Below, piece by piece: positions 39,716-48,686 of a stretch of 64,000 nt of DNA (positions are counted from its first letter, which is position 1; each line of letters begins with the position of its first letter). The translations under genes and the position numbers were made by a program. Source of the DNA: Lutimaribacter_A marinistellae (GTDB lineage Bacteria > Pseudomonadota > Alphaproteobacteria > Rhodobacterales > Rhodobacteraceae); the NCBI RefSeq assembly GCF_042648365.1, contig NZ_JBHRXI010000001.1, forward strand, positions 1 through 64,000. The letters run 5' to 3'. The notes under the pieces were generated by a model. The model was not told where the DNA came from and ran no database searches. It saw only the letters and a program-made list of their open reading frames with translations.

Positions 39716-41683
39716 ATGACGCGCTTTTTGGCGGCTATGGCCGCATTGTTCCTGTCGATCGTTGCCGTCTCGGCGCGGGCCGAGTCGGTCGATGACCTTC
39801 GACGCGGGCTTGCCGAGATGCGGGCCGGCGACTGGAACGCGGCCCTGTCGCAGTCGGGCGCGCGCGGATCGGTGACGCGGGACGTGATCGTCTGGCACTG
39901 GCTGCGCCAGGGGTTTGGCACCGATGGCGATGTTCTGGTCTTTCTCGAACGGCGGCCCGATTGGCCGGGGCTGGACTGGCTGCGGCTGAAGAGCGAGCCG
40001 TCCTTTACCAATGCCGCGCCCGAACGCGTCCTCGAATTCTATGATGGTCACCCGCCCGAGACGGCGGAGGGCGCGCTGAACTATGCCACGGCGCTGCTGG
40101 CGCAGGGGTTGCGCGGCGATGCCGAGGCCGAGATCGTCAAGGCGTGGCGCACGCTGGCGATGGGCGACGGGCTGCAGGCCAGCTATCTCGAGAATTTCGG
40201 CGAATTGCTGAAGCCGCATCACGTGGCGCGGCTGGACCGGATGCTGTGGGACGGCCATGTCGTCAGCGCCCGGCGGATGCTGCCGCTGGTGGATGAAGGC
40301 CGGCAGAAACTGGCCCAGGCGCGGCTGGCCCTGCACGAGATGGTGCCGGGTGTCGATGCGCGGATCGAAGCGGTGCCCGAAGAGCTGGTCAACTCTCCCG
40401 GTCTGGCGTTTGCCCGGTTCGTTTGGCGAGACCGAAAGGAGTTCGACGACAGCGCGGTCGACCTGATGCTGGAGCGGTCTGTCAGCGCGGAAAGCCTGGG
40501 CGAGCCCGCCGCATGGGCGGATGCGCGCCGCAGGCTGGCGCGGCTGACCCTGCGCAATGGTGATCCGCAACGGGCCTATGAAACCGCGTCGAGCCATTTC
40601 ACGACGCCCGAAAACGGCTATGACTATTCCGACCTCGAATGGCTTTCGGGCTTCATCGCCCTGCGGATGCTGGACCGGCCGGAAGTGGCCGCCCGGCATT
40701 TCGAGAGGTTCGCCGCGTCGGTGGAAAGTCCGATCTCGATGGGTCGTGCGGGATACTGGATGGGCCGCGCCTATGCTGCGGCGGGCGATGCAGACAAGGC
40801 CCATGCCGCCTATGCCTTGGGGGCGGAGAACCAGACATCGTTCTATGGGCTGCTGGCGGCAGAGCGGATCGGTCGACCCTTTGACGCCGAGCTGGCCGAC
40901 CCGCCCCAGAATGCACCGTGGCGCGAGGCGGCCTTTACAGGGTCGAGCGTGTTCCAGGCCGGGCAGATGCTGCTGGAGCTGGGCGAGGATCACCTGGCGG
41001 AGCGGTTCCTGACGCATCTGGTCGAAAGCCTTGACCGCGAGCAGGCACTGCAATTGGGCGACGCCGTTCTGGAATTGGGCGATGCGCATCTGGGCGTGAT
41101 GGTGGCCAAGCGGGCCGCGCGCAGCGGGCTGGTCATTCCGGCGGCCTATTACCCGGTGCACCCGGTGGCCGAAATGCCGTTGCCGATGGCAAAGGAAATG
41201 ACGCTGGCCATCGCCCGCCGCGAGAGCGAGTTCGACCCGGTCGTGATCAGTGGCGCGGGTGCGCGTGGGTTGATGCAGGTCATGCCCGCAACCGCGCGTC
41301 TGGTGGCGCAGGAGCTGGGCATTCTGGGCGGCCATGCGACCGACCGGCTGACCGCGGACTGGGAGTACAACGCCAAGCTGGGCGCCAATTACCTTGCACA
41401 GCTGGCCGGTGACCTGAACGGGAACGTGGTCATGATGTCGGCGGGCTACAATGCCGGTCCGCGGCGCCCGCTGTCGTGGATGAACCGGTTCGGCGATCCA
41501 CGCAGCGGCGAGATCGACATCATCGACTGGATCGAGCTGATCCCGTTCTCGGAGACCCGCAACTATGTCATGCGGGTGACCGAGAGCCTTCCGGTCTATC
41601 GCGCGCGGCTGGGCAAGGAGCCGCTGCCGGTGCCGTTCTCGCAGGAGCTGCTGGGGTCAACCCTGCTGGCGTTCGCGCCATAG
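39716..41683 (+). CDS. slt: Soluble lytic murein transglycosylase
   Basis: 655 residues from the ATG at 39716; a second ATG nine bases earlier is possible but too close to the GGAAA site. A signal peptide covers about 1-24 (AVSARAES). The long alpha-helical superhelical domain is followed by the C-terminal SLT domain: AIARRESEFDPVVISGAGAR with the catalytic Glu, GLMQVMPATARLV, and AGYNAGPRRPLSWM. It cleaves glycan strands in the periplasm with anhydro-muropeptide formation. The frame stays open far upstream through dapA, but that part is antisense. Confidence 0.92.
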   Translation: MTRFLAAMAALFLSIVAVSARAESVDDLRRGLAEMRAGDWNAALSQSGARGSVTRDVIVWHWLRQGFGTDGDVLVFLERRPDWPGLDWLRLKSEPSFTNAAPERVLEFYDGHPPETAEGALNYATALLAQGLRGDAEAEIVKAWRTLAMGDGLQASYLENFGELLKPHHVARLDRMLWDGHVVSARRMLPLVDEGRQKLAQARLALHEMVPGVDARIEAVPEELVNSPGLAFARFVWRDRKEFDDSAVDLMLERSVSAESLGEPAAWADARRRLARLTLRNGDPQRAYETASSHFTTPENGYDYSDLEWLSGFIALRMLDRPEVAARHFERFAASVESPISMGRAGYWMGRAYAAAGDADKAHAAYALGAENQTSFYGLLAAERIGRPFDAELADPPQNAPWREAAFTGSSVFQAGQMLLELGEDHLAERFLTHLVESLDREQALQLGDAVLELGDAHLGVMVAKRAARSGLVIPAAYYPVHPVAEMPLPMAKEMTLAIARRESEFDPVVISGAGARGLMQVMPATARLVAQELGILGGHATDRLTADWEYNAKLGANYLAQLAGDLNGNVVMMSAGYNAGPRRPLSWMNRFGDPRSGEIDIIDWIELIPFSETRNYVMRVTESLPVYRARLGKEPLPVPFSQELLGSTLLAFAP

Positions 41684-42526
41684 GGTGAACAGACCGGCCG
41701 CCACGATCAGCGTGGCGCCGGCGACGACCTCGGGGCGCAGGGTCTCGCCGAAAACCGAGATGCCGAGGATCGCCGTCCACATCAGGTGGAAATAGGCAAA
41801 GGGCTGCACGGCGCTGGCCTCGGCCATCTCGTAGCACTTGATGAGCAGCCAGTGGCCACTGGCCCCGGTGACGCAGAGCGCGGCCATCCAGGCCCAGTCG
41901 GCGCGGGCCATCGGCTCCCAGAACCACAGGCCGACGGCGGTCATGCTGACCGCGCCCGCCACCCCGGTCCAGAAAAAAGAGGTGGCGGTCGTGTCCTGCC
42001 GCGCGGCATAGCGGGTGAGCAGCGCATAGAGGGCGAACATGAACGCCGATATGAGCGGGATCACGGCGAGCGGGTCAAAGACGCCCATGCCCGGTTGCAG
42101 GATGATCAGCACGCCGATGCAGCCCACGCCGATCGCGGCCCAGCGCCGCCAGCCGACGCTTTCGCCCAGAACCGGACCGCTGAGCGCGGCGACGAGGAGC
42201 GGGTAGCAGATGAACACCGCAAGGCTTTCGATCAGGCCAAGCACGGTGAAGCCGTAGACCGCGACGCAGATTTCGGCCACGAGAAGCACGCCGCGAAAGA
42301 TCTGCAAACCGGGTTGCTGCGTGCGGGCGGCGGCGCGAATACCACCCGGCGCACGGGCCGCCAGCGCGATCACGAAGGCCGAGAAGAACCAGTAGCGGAT
42401 CATAACCACCATGTAGGTGTTGTATGTCCCCGCGAGGTGGCGCGAGATGCCGTCCTGCAGGGCAAAGACGATAGTGGCCGCGATCATCAGTCCGATCCCC
42501 GCGGGGATGTTGTTCTGCTGGCTCAT
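41657..42526 (-). CDS. EamA/DMT-family membrane transporter
   Basis: 289 residues from MSQQNNIPAGIGLMIAATIV. It has about ten helices in two EamA repeats, with GPVLGESVGWRRWAAIGVGC in the first and GISVFGETLRPEVVAGATLI in the second. Substrate unknown. Its start overlaps the mnmD stop by 4 bases, so it is expressed with the tRNA-modification gene, and its end overlaps slt by 27 bases. The open frame continues far upstream but crosses mnmD and mnmC sequence. Confidence 0.82.
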   Translation of the reverse strand: MSQQNNIPAGIGLMIAATIVFALQDGISRHLAGTYNTYMVVMIRYWFFSAFVIALAARAPGGIRAAARTQQPGLQIFRGVLLVAEICVAVYGFTVLGLIESLAVFICYPLLVAALSGPVLGESVGWRRWAAIGVGCIGVLIILQPGMGVFDPLAVIPLISAFMFALYALLTRYAARQDTTATSFFWTGVAGAVSMTAVGLWFWEPMARADWAWMAALCVTGASGHWLLIKCYEMAEASAVQPFAYFHLMWTAILGISVFGETLRPEVVAGATLIVAAGLFTLWRERQQG

Positions 42527-43188
42527 GGTTTGACCGCCCGCGTCATGTGACGCTTGCGGCCATAGCCGGGGGTACGCGAGACGGTGAAGCCCGCCGCCTC
42601 GAGCCCGCGACGGACGAACCCGGCGGCCGTGTAGGTCGCGGCAGTGCCGCCCGGCACGGTGTGGCGCGCGACCTGTTCCATCAGTTCCGCCCCCCACAGT
42701 TCGGGGTTCTTGGCGGGCGAGAACCCGTCGAGAAACCACGCATCCGCCCTGCCCTGCCAGCCGCGCAAGCGCTCGCGGGCGTCGCCGCGGATCATCTGCG
42801 CGTCGAGCGTGTCCAACTGCGCGCGCGTCCCGTCCCATGCGCCGAGGAACCGGTCGGCCCGGTCGCCCAGCTCGGGGAAGGCGGCAAGCGCGCGGGCCAT
42901 GTCGGCGGGCGTCATCGGGTAGGCCTCGAAACTGGTGAAGCGGAGCGGGCCGGTCTGGCCGCTGTCCTCCCACGCGGCCCAGGCGGTAAGCAGATTCAGC
43001 CCGGTGCCAAACCCCAGTTCGGCGATGTGGAACCCGGGGCAGAACCGCGCGGGCAGGTCGTTTCCGGCCAGAAAGACATGCCGGGTCTCCTCCAGCCCGT
43101 TCTGGAGCGAGAAATAGGGATCGTCGAACCGGTCGGACACGGGAACCTGGTCCTCGGTCCAGCTGAGCGTGGCGCGCTGGTCTGTCAT
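42523..43188 (-). CDS. mnmD: MnmD-like tRNA (mnm5s2U34) methyltransferase
   Basis: 221 residues from MTDQRATLSWTEDQVPVSDR. The N-terminal LSWTEDQVPVSDRFDDPYFS opening and the SAM-binding IAELGFGTGLNLLTAW belong to the MnmC N-terminal domain, with LDGFSPAKNPELW and GYGRKRHM near the end. It should methylate nm5s2U to mnm5s2U at the wobble base. It is the stand-alone (MnmD) form, and the FAD-oxidase partner is encoded divergently 52 bases away. Confidence 0.85.
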   Translation of the reverse strand: MTDQRATLSWTEDQVPVSDRFDDPYFSLQNGLEETRHVFLAGNDLPARFCPGFHIAELGFGTGLNLLTAWAAWEDSGQTGPLRFTSFEAYPMTPADMARALAAFPELGDRADRFLGAWDGTRAQLDTLDAQMIRGDARERLRGWQGRADAWFLDGFSPAKNPELWGAELMEQVARHTVPGGTAATYTAAGFVRRGLEAAGFTVSRTPGYGRKRHMTRAVKP

Positions 43189-43240
43189 CGGGTATTCCGT
43201 TATGTCGGCGCGACACTGGCGAAGGGCAAGAGGTTTGGCA

Positions 43241-44275
43241 ATGGTGGATGTGACGGTGCGGGGCGCGGGCATCTTCGGCCTGTCGATCGCCTGGGAATGC
43301 GCGCGGCGCGGCGCAAAGATTCGAGTGATCGAGCCGAAGGGGCCCGGCGCGGGGTCCTCGGGCGGGCTGGTGGGGGCGCTGGCCCCACATGTGCCGGAGA
43401 ACTGGAACGAGAAGAAGGCCTTTCAACTCGACAGCCTTCTGATGGCCGAAAGGTTCTGGCAGACGGTCGAGGCGGCGGGCGGCGTATCGCCCGGCTATGC
43501 GCGATCCGGCCGCATCCAACCCATCGCGGACGCGGCCGGGCTGGCGCTGGCGCGGCAGCGCGAAGGCACGGCGCGGGAGCTGTGGGGCGATGCGGCCCGG
43601 TGGCAGGTCATCCCCGTGGCCGACGCCGGGCGGTTCTGCCCCGTCAGCGCGACCGGCCATGTCATCCATGACACGTTGACCGCGCGGATGCATCCGCGCC
43701 GGGCATGTGCCGCGCTGGTCGCGGCGCTGGAGGCGATCGGGGCCGAAATCCTGGCCGAGGGCTCGGATCAGGGTCGCGTGGTTCATGCAACCGGGCTTGC
43801 CGGGCTGGAGGAGCTGAACGCAGGTCGCGCCCGTGTCGTCGGAACCGGCGTGAAGGGACAGGCCGCGCTGCTGCGGTTCGATGCCGGAGAGGCGCCGCAG
43901 GTCTTTGCCGATGCGGTGCATATCGTGCCCCATGCGGACGGCACGGTTGCCATCGGCTCGACCTCGGAACGCGATTACGACGACCCATGCGCGACCGATG
44001 CGCAGCTGGACGCGGTGATCGACCGGGCGGTGGCCGCGATGCCGGTGCTGCACGGGGCCGAGGTGATCGAACGCTGGGCCGGTGCGCGGCCGCGGGCGCG
44101 GTCGCGCGCACCGATGATGGGCGCGCACCCTTTGCATGACGGGCAGTACATTGCCAATGGCGGTTTCAAGATCGGCTTTGGCATGGCGCCGAAAGTGGCG
44201 GAGGTCATGGCCGATCTGGTCCTCGAGGGGCGTGATGCGATCCCCGAAGGCTTCCGGCCCGAAGTATCGTTCTGA
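43241..44275 (+). CDS. FAD-dependent oxidase, MnmC C-terminal domain-like
   Basis: 344 residues of the D-amino-acid/glycine oxidase (DAO) fold. MVDVTVRGAGIFGLSIAWEC supplies the FAD-binding GxGxxG, and IANGGFKIGFGMAPKVAEVM is the C-terminal FAD contact. In E. coli the equivalent domain of MnmC removes the carboxymethyl group from cmnm5s2U, making the substrate of the methyltransferase. Divergent placement beside mnmD supports the same role here, but a different amine substrate cannot be excluded. It is convergent with the MaoC-like gene. Confidence 0.7.
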   Translation: MVDVTVRGAGIFGLSIAWECARRGAKIRVIEPKGPGAGSSGGLVGALAPHVPENWNEKKAFQLDSLLMAERFWQTVEAAGGVSPGYARSGRIQPIADAAGLALARQREGTARELWGDAARWQVIPVADAGRFCPVSATGHVIHDTLTARMHPRRACAALVAALEAIGAEILAEGSDQGRVVHATGLAGLEELNAGRARVVGTGVKGQAALLRFDAGEAPQVFADAVHIVPHADGTVAIGSTSERDYDDPCATDAQLDAVIDRAVAAMPVLHGAEVIERWAGARPRARSRAPMMGAHPLHDGQYIANGGFKIGFGMAPKVAEVMADLVLEGRDAIPEGFRPEVSF

Positions 44276-44282
44276 CCGGCGG

Positions 44283-45074
44283 TCAGGTTTCGGCGCGGGC
44301 CTGCATGCATTGCCGCCCATCGGGACCGCGCACCCACAGATCGGCTCCGTTCCGACAGAATGTCGCGCGTTCGTGATGCATGAGCGGCGCTGTCGCCCGG
44401 AACGAGAATTCCGAAAGCGGGCCGATCTCGTCCTCGGCCATGAGCATAAGATGCTGTGCCAGCAGGGGACCGTGCACCACGAGCCCGCCATAGCCTTCGA
44501 CGTCGCGGGCATAGTCGAGGTCATAATGGATGCGGTGACCGTTGAAGGTGAGCGCCGAGTAGCGAAAGAGCCGCGTGGAATCGAAGCCCTGCTCGCGGCG
44601 GCTTGCCTCGTCCGTGCGTGCGCGTGGCGGTACGGGGCGCGGGGCCTGCGGGTCGGGGTCTTCGCGGTAGACGAGATCCTGCCATTCGGTAAGGCAGAGC
44701 GTATCGCCCTGCCGGATCTCGTGGCGCAGGGTGACGAAGGCGAGCGGGCCGGTGCGCCCCTCCTTGCGGGTGGCGCTTTCGAGGGTGGAGCGGCGCTCGG
44801 CAATTTGCCCGGCGATCAGCGGGTTGTGCCAGCGCAGGCGACCGCCCGCCCACATGCGGCGCGGCAGGCCCATGTCGGGGATGAGGCCACCGCCGACGCG
44901 GGGATGACCGTCGCGCCCCAGCCCCTCGGGCGGCTGCGGCGACCAGAAGTACAGCTGGTGGAAAAAGGGTGGCAGGGGTGCGCCCGCCACGATCGAGGCC
45001 GGACCGCCCAGCGCCACCTGAAATGCGGCGGCGCGGGCCGGGTCCATCACATCGGTACAGGTCTCGACCTCCAT
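44283..45074 (-). CDS. MaoC/HTD2-like acyl-CoA dehydratase (mesaconyl-CoA hydratase type)
   Basis: 263 residues from MEVETCTDVMDPARAAAFQV. The N-terminal FAS1-like dehydratase half contains LPPFFHQLYFWSPQPPEGLG and RMWAGGRLRWHNPL. The C-terminal hot-dog half has LFRYSALTFNGHRIHYDLDY and GGLVVHGPLLAQHLML, the HTD2/mesaconyl-C4-CoA hydratase pattern with the His-Asp pair. It is probably a cytoplasmic (de)hydratase of a CoA ester. It follows the enoyl-CoA hydratase gene by 8 bases. Confidence 0.75.
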   Translation of the reverse strand: MEVETCTDVMDPARAAAFQVALGGPASIVAGAPLPPFFHQLYFWSPQPPEGLGRDGHPRVGGGLIPDMGLPRRMWAGGRLRWHNPLIAGQIAERRSTLESATRKEGRTGPLAFVTLRHEIRQGDTLCLTEWQDLVYREDPDPQAPRPVPPRARTDEASRREQGFDSTRLFRYSALTFNGHRIHYDLDYARDVEGYGGLVVHGPLLAQHLMLMAEDEIGPLSEFSFRATAPLMHHERATFCRNGADLWVRGPDGRQCMQARAET

Positions 45075-45082
45075 AGCGGACC

Positions 45083-45694
45083 TCAGGGGCACATGGCCGC
45101 GATACCGCGGGCGACCGCGGGGTCGGCGGCGAGACTGTCGGCGGTCAGGGCTCGCGCCGTATCCATGAGCTGATCGGGTTCGACGATCCGGTCGACAAGC
45201 CCGAAGGTCAGCGCCTCTTCGGCGGTGATCTTTGCGCCAGCCATCAGGATCATCCGCGTCCGGGCCGGGCCGATCAGGGCCGCCATGCGCTTGGGGTCCG
45301 AGGGTTGCGGAAGAAAGCCCAGCTTCATCACCGGGTAGAAGACCTTGGCCCCGGGGACGGCGATGCGCAGGTCGCAGGCAAGCGCCATGCCGTTCGCACC
45401 GCCCGCAAGCGTGCCGTTCATCGCCGCCACGGTCAGGCAGGGCAGAGCCGCGATGGCGCCCGAGAGCCGTTCCCAAAGGGGTGAGGTGGCGAGGCCTGCG
45501 CGCGCCTCTTCAAGGTCGGCGCCCGCGCTGAAGACCTTGCCCGTGCCGGTCAGGATCAGTGCGCGCGCCTGGCCCTGCGCGTTCTCGGCGATTTCCGACA
45601 GTTCGGTCAGCATCGCGCCGGTCAGCGAATTGGCCTTGTCCGGGCGGTCGATGGTGACGGTCCAGAGACCGTTTTCCTTGTCGAGCCGGATCAT
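45083..45694 (-). CDS. Enoyl-CoA hydratase/isomerase family protein (short)
   Basis: 203 residues; the family is usually about 260. It contains LILTGTGKVFSAGADLEEAR (oxyanion-hole Ala-Gly-Ala) and MNGTLAGGANGMALACDLRI. The C-terminal helical part is shorter than usual. The first catalytic Glu position of crotonases reads Asn/Gly (GGANGMALACD), so hydratase activity is uncertain. It overlaps the SDR gene by 4 bases and precedes the MaoC-like gene, forming a three-gene CoA-ester unit. Confidence 0.75.
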   Translation of the reverse strand: MIRLDKENGLWTVTIDRPDKANSLTGAMLTELSEIAENAQGQARALILTGTGKVFSAGADLEEARAGLATSPLWERLSGAIAALPCLTVAAMNGTLAGGANGMALACDLRIAVPGAKVFYPVMKLGFLPQPSDPKRMAALIGPARTRMILMAGAKITAEEALTFGLVDRIVEPDQLMDTARALTADSLAADPAVARGIAAMCP

Positions 45695-46440
45695 ACGAGA
45701 CCCACGCGCTTGCGGATCCCCTCGTCACGGAGCGCGATTTCCTGTCCGAGATAGTCGTCGGCATCCTCGGAACACATCCACAGCAGCGCCTTTGCCGGCC
45801 AATCGGGCGGAATATGCACCTCCCAGTCGAGCTGGCTGACGGGGTTGATGCCGCTTTTCTTGATCTCGCGCTGCATCTGGGTGGCCACCGTGCCCGGCGA
45901 GAGGCCCATGGCACGGATGCCGTTATGCCCCTCTTCGAGATGCAGGCACTCGGTCAGCATCGCCGCCGCAGCCTTGGAGGAGCAGTAATGGCTCCATGCC
46001 TCGATGGGGCTGTGTGCCGCACCCGAGGAGATGGTGATGATCGTCCCGCCGCGCGCCTTGCGCATCACCGGCAACGCCGCGCGCATGCCATGAAAGACGC
46101 CCTTGAGGTTGATGTCGATGACCTGGCCCCAGCCAGCCGGATCGGCCCGCAGGATATGGGAAATCGGTTCGATCGCGCCCGCGTTTCCGATCAGTACGTC
46201 TAGCCCGCCGAACCGGTCGACACAGGCCTGCACGGCCCCCTCGACCGAGGCGTAGTCGGCGACATCGCAGGGGATGGCGAGCGCCTGTTCGCCGATCTCG
46301 GCCGCGAGTTCGGAGATTGGCCCCTCGCTGCGTGCCGCCAGCCCCACATTCGCCCCTGCCGCGGCAAAGATGCGCGCGGTTTCGGCGCCGATTCCGCGGC
46401 TGGCACCGGTGATGAGAACCGTCTTGCCCTGCATGTCCAT
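45691..46440 (-). CDS. Short-chain dehydrogenase/reductase
   Basis: 249 residues of the classical SDR type. TGASRGIGAETARIFAAAGA at 11-30 is the cofactor motif, NAG follows near 90, and the catalytic triad is Ser (ITISSGAAHS), Tyr and Lys (SHYCSSKAAA). It starts an operon with the enoyl-CoA hydratase and MaoC-like genes, so a 3-hydroxyacyl or 3-oxoacyl substrate is plausible. NAD versus NADP preference is not clear. Confidence 0.85.
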   Translation of the reverse strand: MDMQGKTVLITGASRGIGAETARIFAAAGANVGLAARSEGPISELAAEIGEQALAIPCDVADYASVEGAVQACVDRFGGLDVLIGNAGAIEPISHILRADPAGWGQVIDINLKGVFHGMRAALPVMRKARGGTIITISSGAAHSPIEAWSHYCSSKAAAAMLTECLHLEEGHNGIRAMGLSPGTVATQMQREIKKSGINPVSQLDWEVHIPPDWPAKALLWMCSEDADDYLGQEIALRDEGIRKRVGLV

Positions 46441-46454
46441 GCGTTCGCCTTTCT

Positions 46455-46474
46455 TTGATACGTTGTCGGATCAA
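46455..46474. promoter_or_regulatory. Inverted repeat upstream of the SDR operon, possible operator
   Basis: TTGAT-N10-ATCAA, a 20-base dyad, lies 15 bases before the SDR start, where a repressor could sit. It has only 5-bp arms, no regulator gene is adjacent, and chance occurrence is possible. Confidence 0.25.
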
Positions 46475-46640
46475 GTCGTACTGCGCGGGGCCGGTCGGGT
46501 CCAGCCCAAGCCAGGCCGCCGCCATACGCCGAGACGCGGTCATTCATCGTTGGCAGGAGCCGACCCTTGATTTCGAGGGTGACGTCCAGAACGGAACAAC
46601 AGGTCATGTTCATGTCCACGTTGAACCCGAAGGCGAGGGA

Positions 46641-47645
46641 TCAGATGCCGGTCAGGACTTGCTTGCCGATGACGCGGCCGCTTTCCTGCCGGGCATGGGC
46701 AGCGCGAAGCGTCTGCTCGTCGAGGGGGCCGAGGCGCTCGGTCACGGTCGAGCGCAGCGCGCCCTCGTCGATCATGGCCGAGACGCGGTTGAGTACCTCG
46801 CGCTGCATGTCCATGTCGGCGGTGCGGAACATCGAACGCGTGAACATGAATTCCCAGCTGATGGTAAGCGCCTTGGGCTTGGCCGGCGCGATGTCGAGCG
46901 CGTCGGGGTCGTCGATCAGGGTGACGTGGCCGCGCGGTGCGATCAGTTCGATGATCTGCTCCCAATGCTGGTCGGTGGCGGTCAGCGCCGCGACATAGCG
47001 CGGGGCAAGCCCGAGCGCCGCGACCTGTGCTGCGAGGGGCTGGCGGTGGTCGATCACGTGGTCGGCACCCATCGTATTGACCCAGTCGCGGGTCTCGTCC
47101 CGCGAGGCGGTGGCAATGACCGTCAGTTGCGTGAGAGTTTTGGCAAGCTGGATCAGCATGGAACCGACACCGCCCGCCCCGCCGATGACGAGGATTGCGT
47201 CGCCCTTGCCGCCCTGTTCGGGAATGCGGAAGCTGTCGAACAGCATCTCCCACGCGGTGAGCGCGGTCAGGGGCAGACCGGCCGCCTCGTCGAACTCCAA
47301 CGAGGTTGGTTTGCGCCCGACGATACGCTCGTCAACGGCGTGAAACCGGGCGTTGGTGCCGGGGCGCGTGACATCGCCGGCATAGAACACCGCATCACCG
47401 GCGGTGTAGCCCGTCACCTCGGTGCCGGTTTCGACCACCACGCCCGCAGCATCGAAGCCGAGTATCTTGTGGCCGGTTTCGGGCGAGACCGCCGCGCGCA
47501 GCTTGACATCGACGGGGTTCACCGAGACGCCGCGCACCTCGACCAGCAGGTCGCGTGGGCCGACCTCGGGGCGGTCGGTTTCGATCGTCTCGAGCGACCC
47601 CGTTGCGTCGATCGGGCCTGCCTTGCGGTATCCAAGAGCTTTCAT
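46641..47645 (-). CDS. Quinone-oxidoreductase-like MDR alcohol dehydrogenase
   Basis: 334 residues from MKALGYRKAGPIDATGSLET; a Met five codons earlier is in frame, but GGAG is better placed for this one. GroES-like domain first, then the Rossmann motif VIGGAGGVGSMLIQLAKTL. The structural zinc cysteines of true alcohol dehydrogenases are not apparent, as in the quinone oxidoreductase (zeta-crystallin) branch. It is divergent from a LysR gene across 105 bases, the usual sign of direct control by that regulator. Confidence 0.82.
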   Translation of the reverse strand: MKALGYRKAGPIDATGSLETIETDRPEVGPRDLLVEVRGVSVNPVDVKLRAAVSPETGHKILGFDAAGVVVETGTEVTGYTAGDAVFYAGDVTRPGTNARFHAVDERIVGRKPTSLEFDEAAGLPLTALTAWEMLFDSFRIPEQGGKGDAILVIGGAGGVGSMLIQLAKTLTQLTVIATASRDETRDWVNTMGADHVIDHRQPLAAQVAALGLAPRYVAALTATDQHWEQIIELIAPRGHVTLIDDPDALDIAPAKPKALTISWEFMFTRSMFRTADMDMQREVLNRVSAMIDEGALRSTVTERLGPLDEQTLRAAHARQESGRVIGKQVLTGI

Positions 47646-47750
47646 CTGGCGTGTCTCCATATCTGTATGAGCCGTTGTCGCCATAGATACCCCTTGCCGA
47701 AGCCATATAAACGGCGGATATCTGAGTTCAGAATTCCGTTTTTGGATATA

Positions 47751-48665
47751 ATGATGGACACTGACAGCCTGCGCCTTTTCGTCATGGCCGCTGAACGCCT
47801 GAACATCAGTGCGGCGGGTCGTGTGCTGGGGCTGGCGCCTGCGGTTGCCAGTGCGCGGCTGGCCAAGCTGGAACAGGCCTTGGGGGTGGAGCTGCTGCAC
47901 CGGACCACGCGCAAGGTCGCGCTGTCGCTGGAAGGCACGGAGTTCCTGCCCTATGCGCGGGAGATGCTGGCGCAGGAAGAGGCGGCGCTGGCCGCCCTGG
48001 GACAGGGCGACGGTGCCGCGACCGGCACGCTGAGGTTTGCCGCGCCGTCCAGTTTTGCCCAGTTGCACATCATGCCGATCCTGTCGGAATTCACCGAACG
48101 CCATCCCGGCCTGACGCTGGATTTGCGGTTGTCGGATACCCGGTTCGACCTGATCGAGGGCAGTTTCGACCTTGCCCTGCGCAACGCACCGCTGGCCGAC
48201 AGTTCGCTCAAGGGGCGGAAGCTGGCCGATGACGCGCGGGTGCTGTGTGCCGCACCGGAATATCTGGCGCGACACGGCACGCCGGATCATCCCGGCGAAC
48301 TGGAGGCGCATCGGCTGATATCATGGGCGGATCTTGCCGAGCGGCGGCTGATCGACGGCGCCGGCACCGTCTGGACGCTGGACCCGCGGCGCTGCGAATG
48401 CCGTATGGTGATCGATGACGGCACCTCGCAGCGCATCGCGACGCTGGCGGGGGCCGGGATCTCGTTCAACTCGTTGTGGAGCGTGGCGCACGAGATCGCG
48501 GCGGGGCGGCTGGTACGGGTGTTGCCGGACTGGCAGCTTGACGACCGGTCGGTGCTGTGGCTGGTCTATCCGCGGTCGAACGTTCTGACTCCCAAGACGC
48601 GCCTTTTCATGGATTTCCTGCTGGAACGGATCGGTCGCGCGCCAAGCTGGCTCGACCGATCCTGA
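47751..48665 (+). CDS. LysR-family transcriptional regulator
   Basis: 304 residues (303 from the adjacent second ATG). The N-terminal winged helix reads DSLRLFVMAAERLNISAAGR and KLEQALGVELLHRTTRKVAL, and the C-terminal effector domain starts with GTLRFAAPSSFAQLHIMPIL. This is the DsdC/AaeR-like branch often paired with a divergent oxidoreductase. It lies opposite the MDR dehydrogenase gene and probably controls it. It is convergent with the first sulfatase. Confidence 0.9.
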   Translation: MMDTDSLRLFVMAAERLNISAAGRVLGLAPAVASARLAKLEQALGVELLHRTTRKVALSLEGTEFLPYAREMLAQEEAALAALGQGDGAATGTLRFAAPSSFAQLHIMPILSEFTERHPGLTLDLRLSDTRFDLIEGSFDLALRNAPLADSSLKGRKLADDARVLCAAPEYLARHGTPDHPGELEAHRLISWADLAERRLIDGAGTVWTLDPRRCECRMVIDDGTSQRIATLAGAGISFNSLWSVAHEIAAGRLVRVLPDWQLDDRSVLWLVYPRSNVLTPKTRLFMDFLLERIGRAPSWLDRS

Positions 48666-48686
48666 TGGCGCTGGCCCGGGCCGCGA

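Noticed and set aside
42527..44803. A 1048-codon reading of the EamA transporter extending upstream
   Set aside because: The extra N-terminal part runs through mnmD and opposite mnmC. The true start is the MSQQNN methionine coupled to mnmD.
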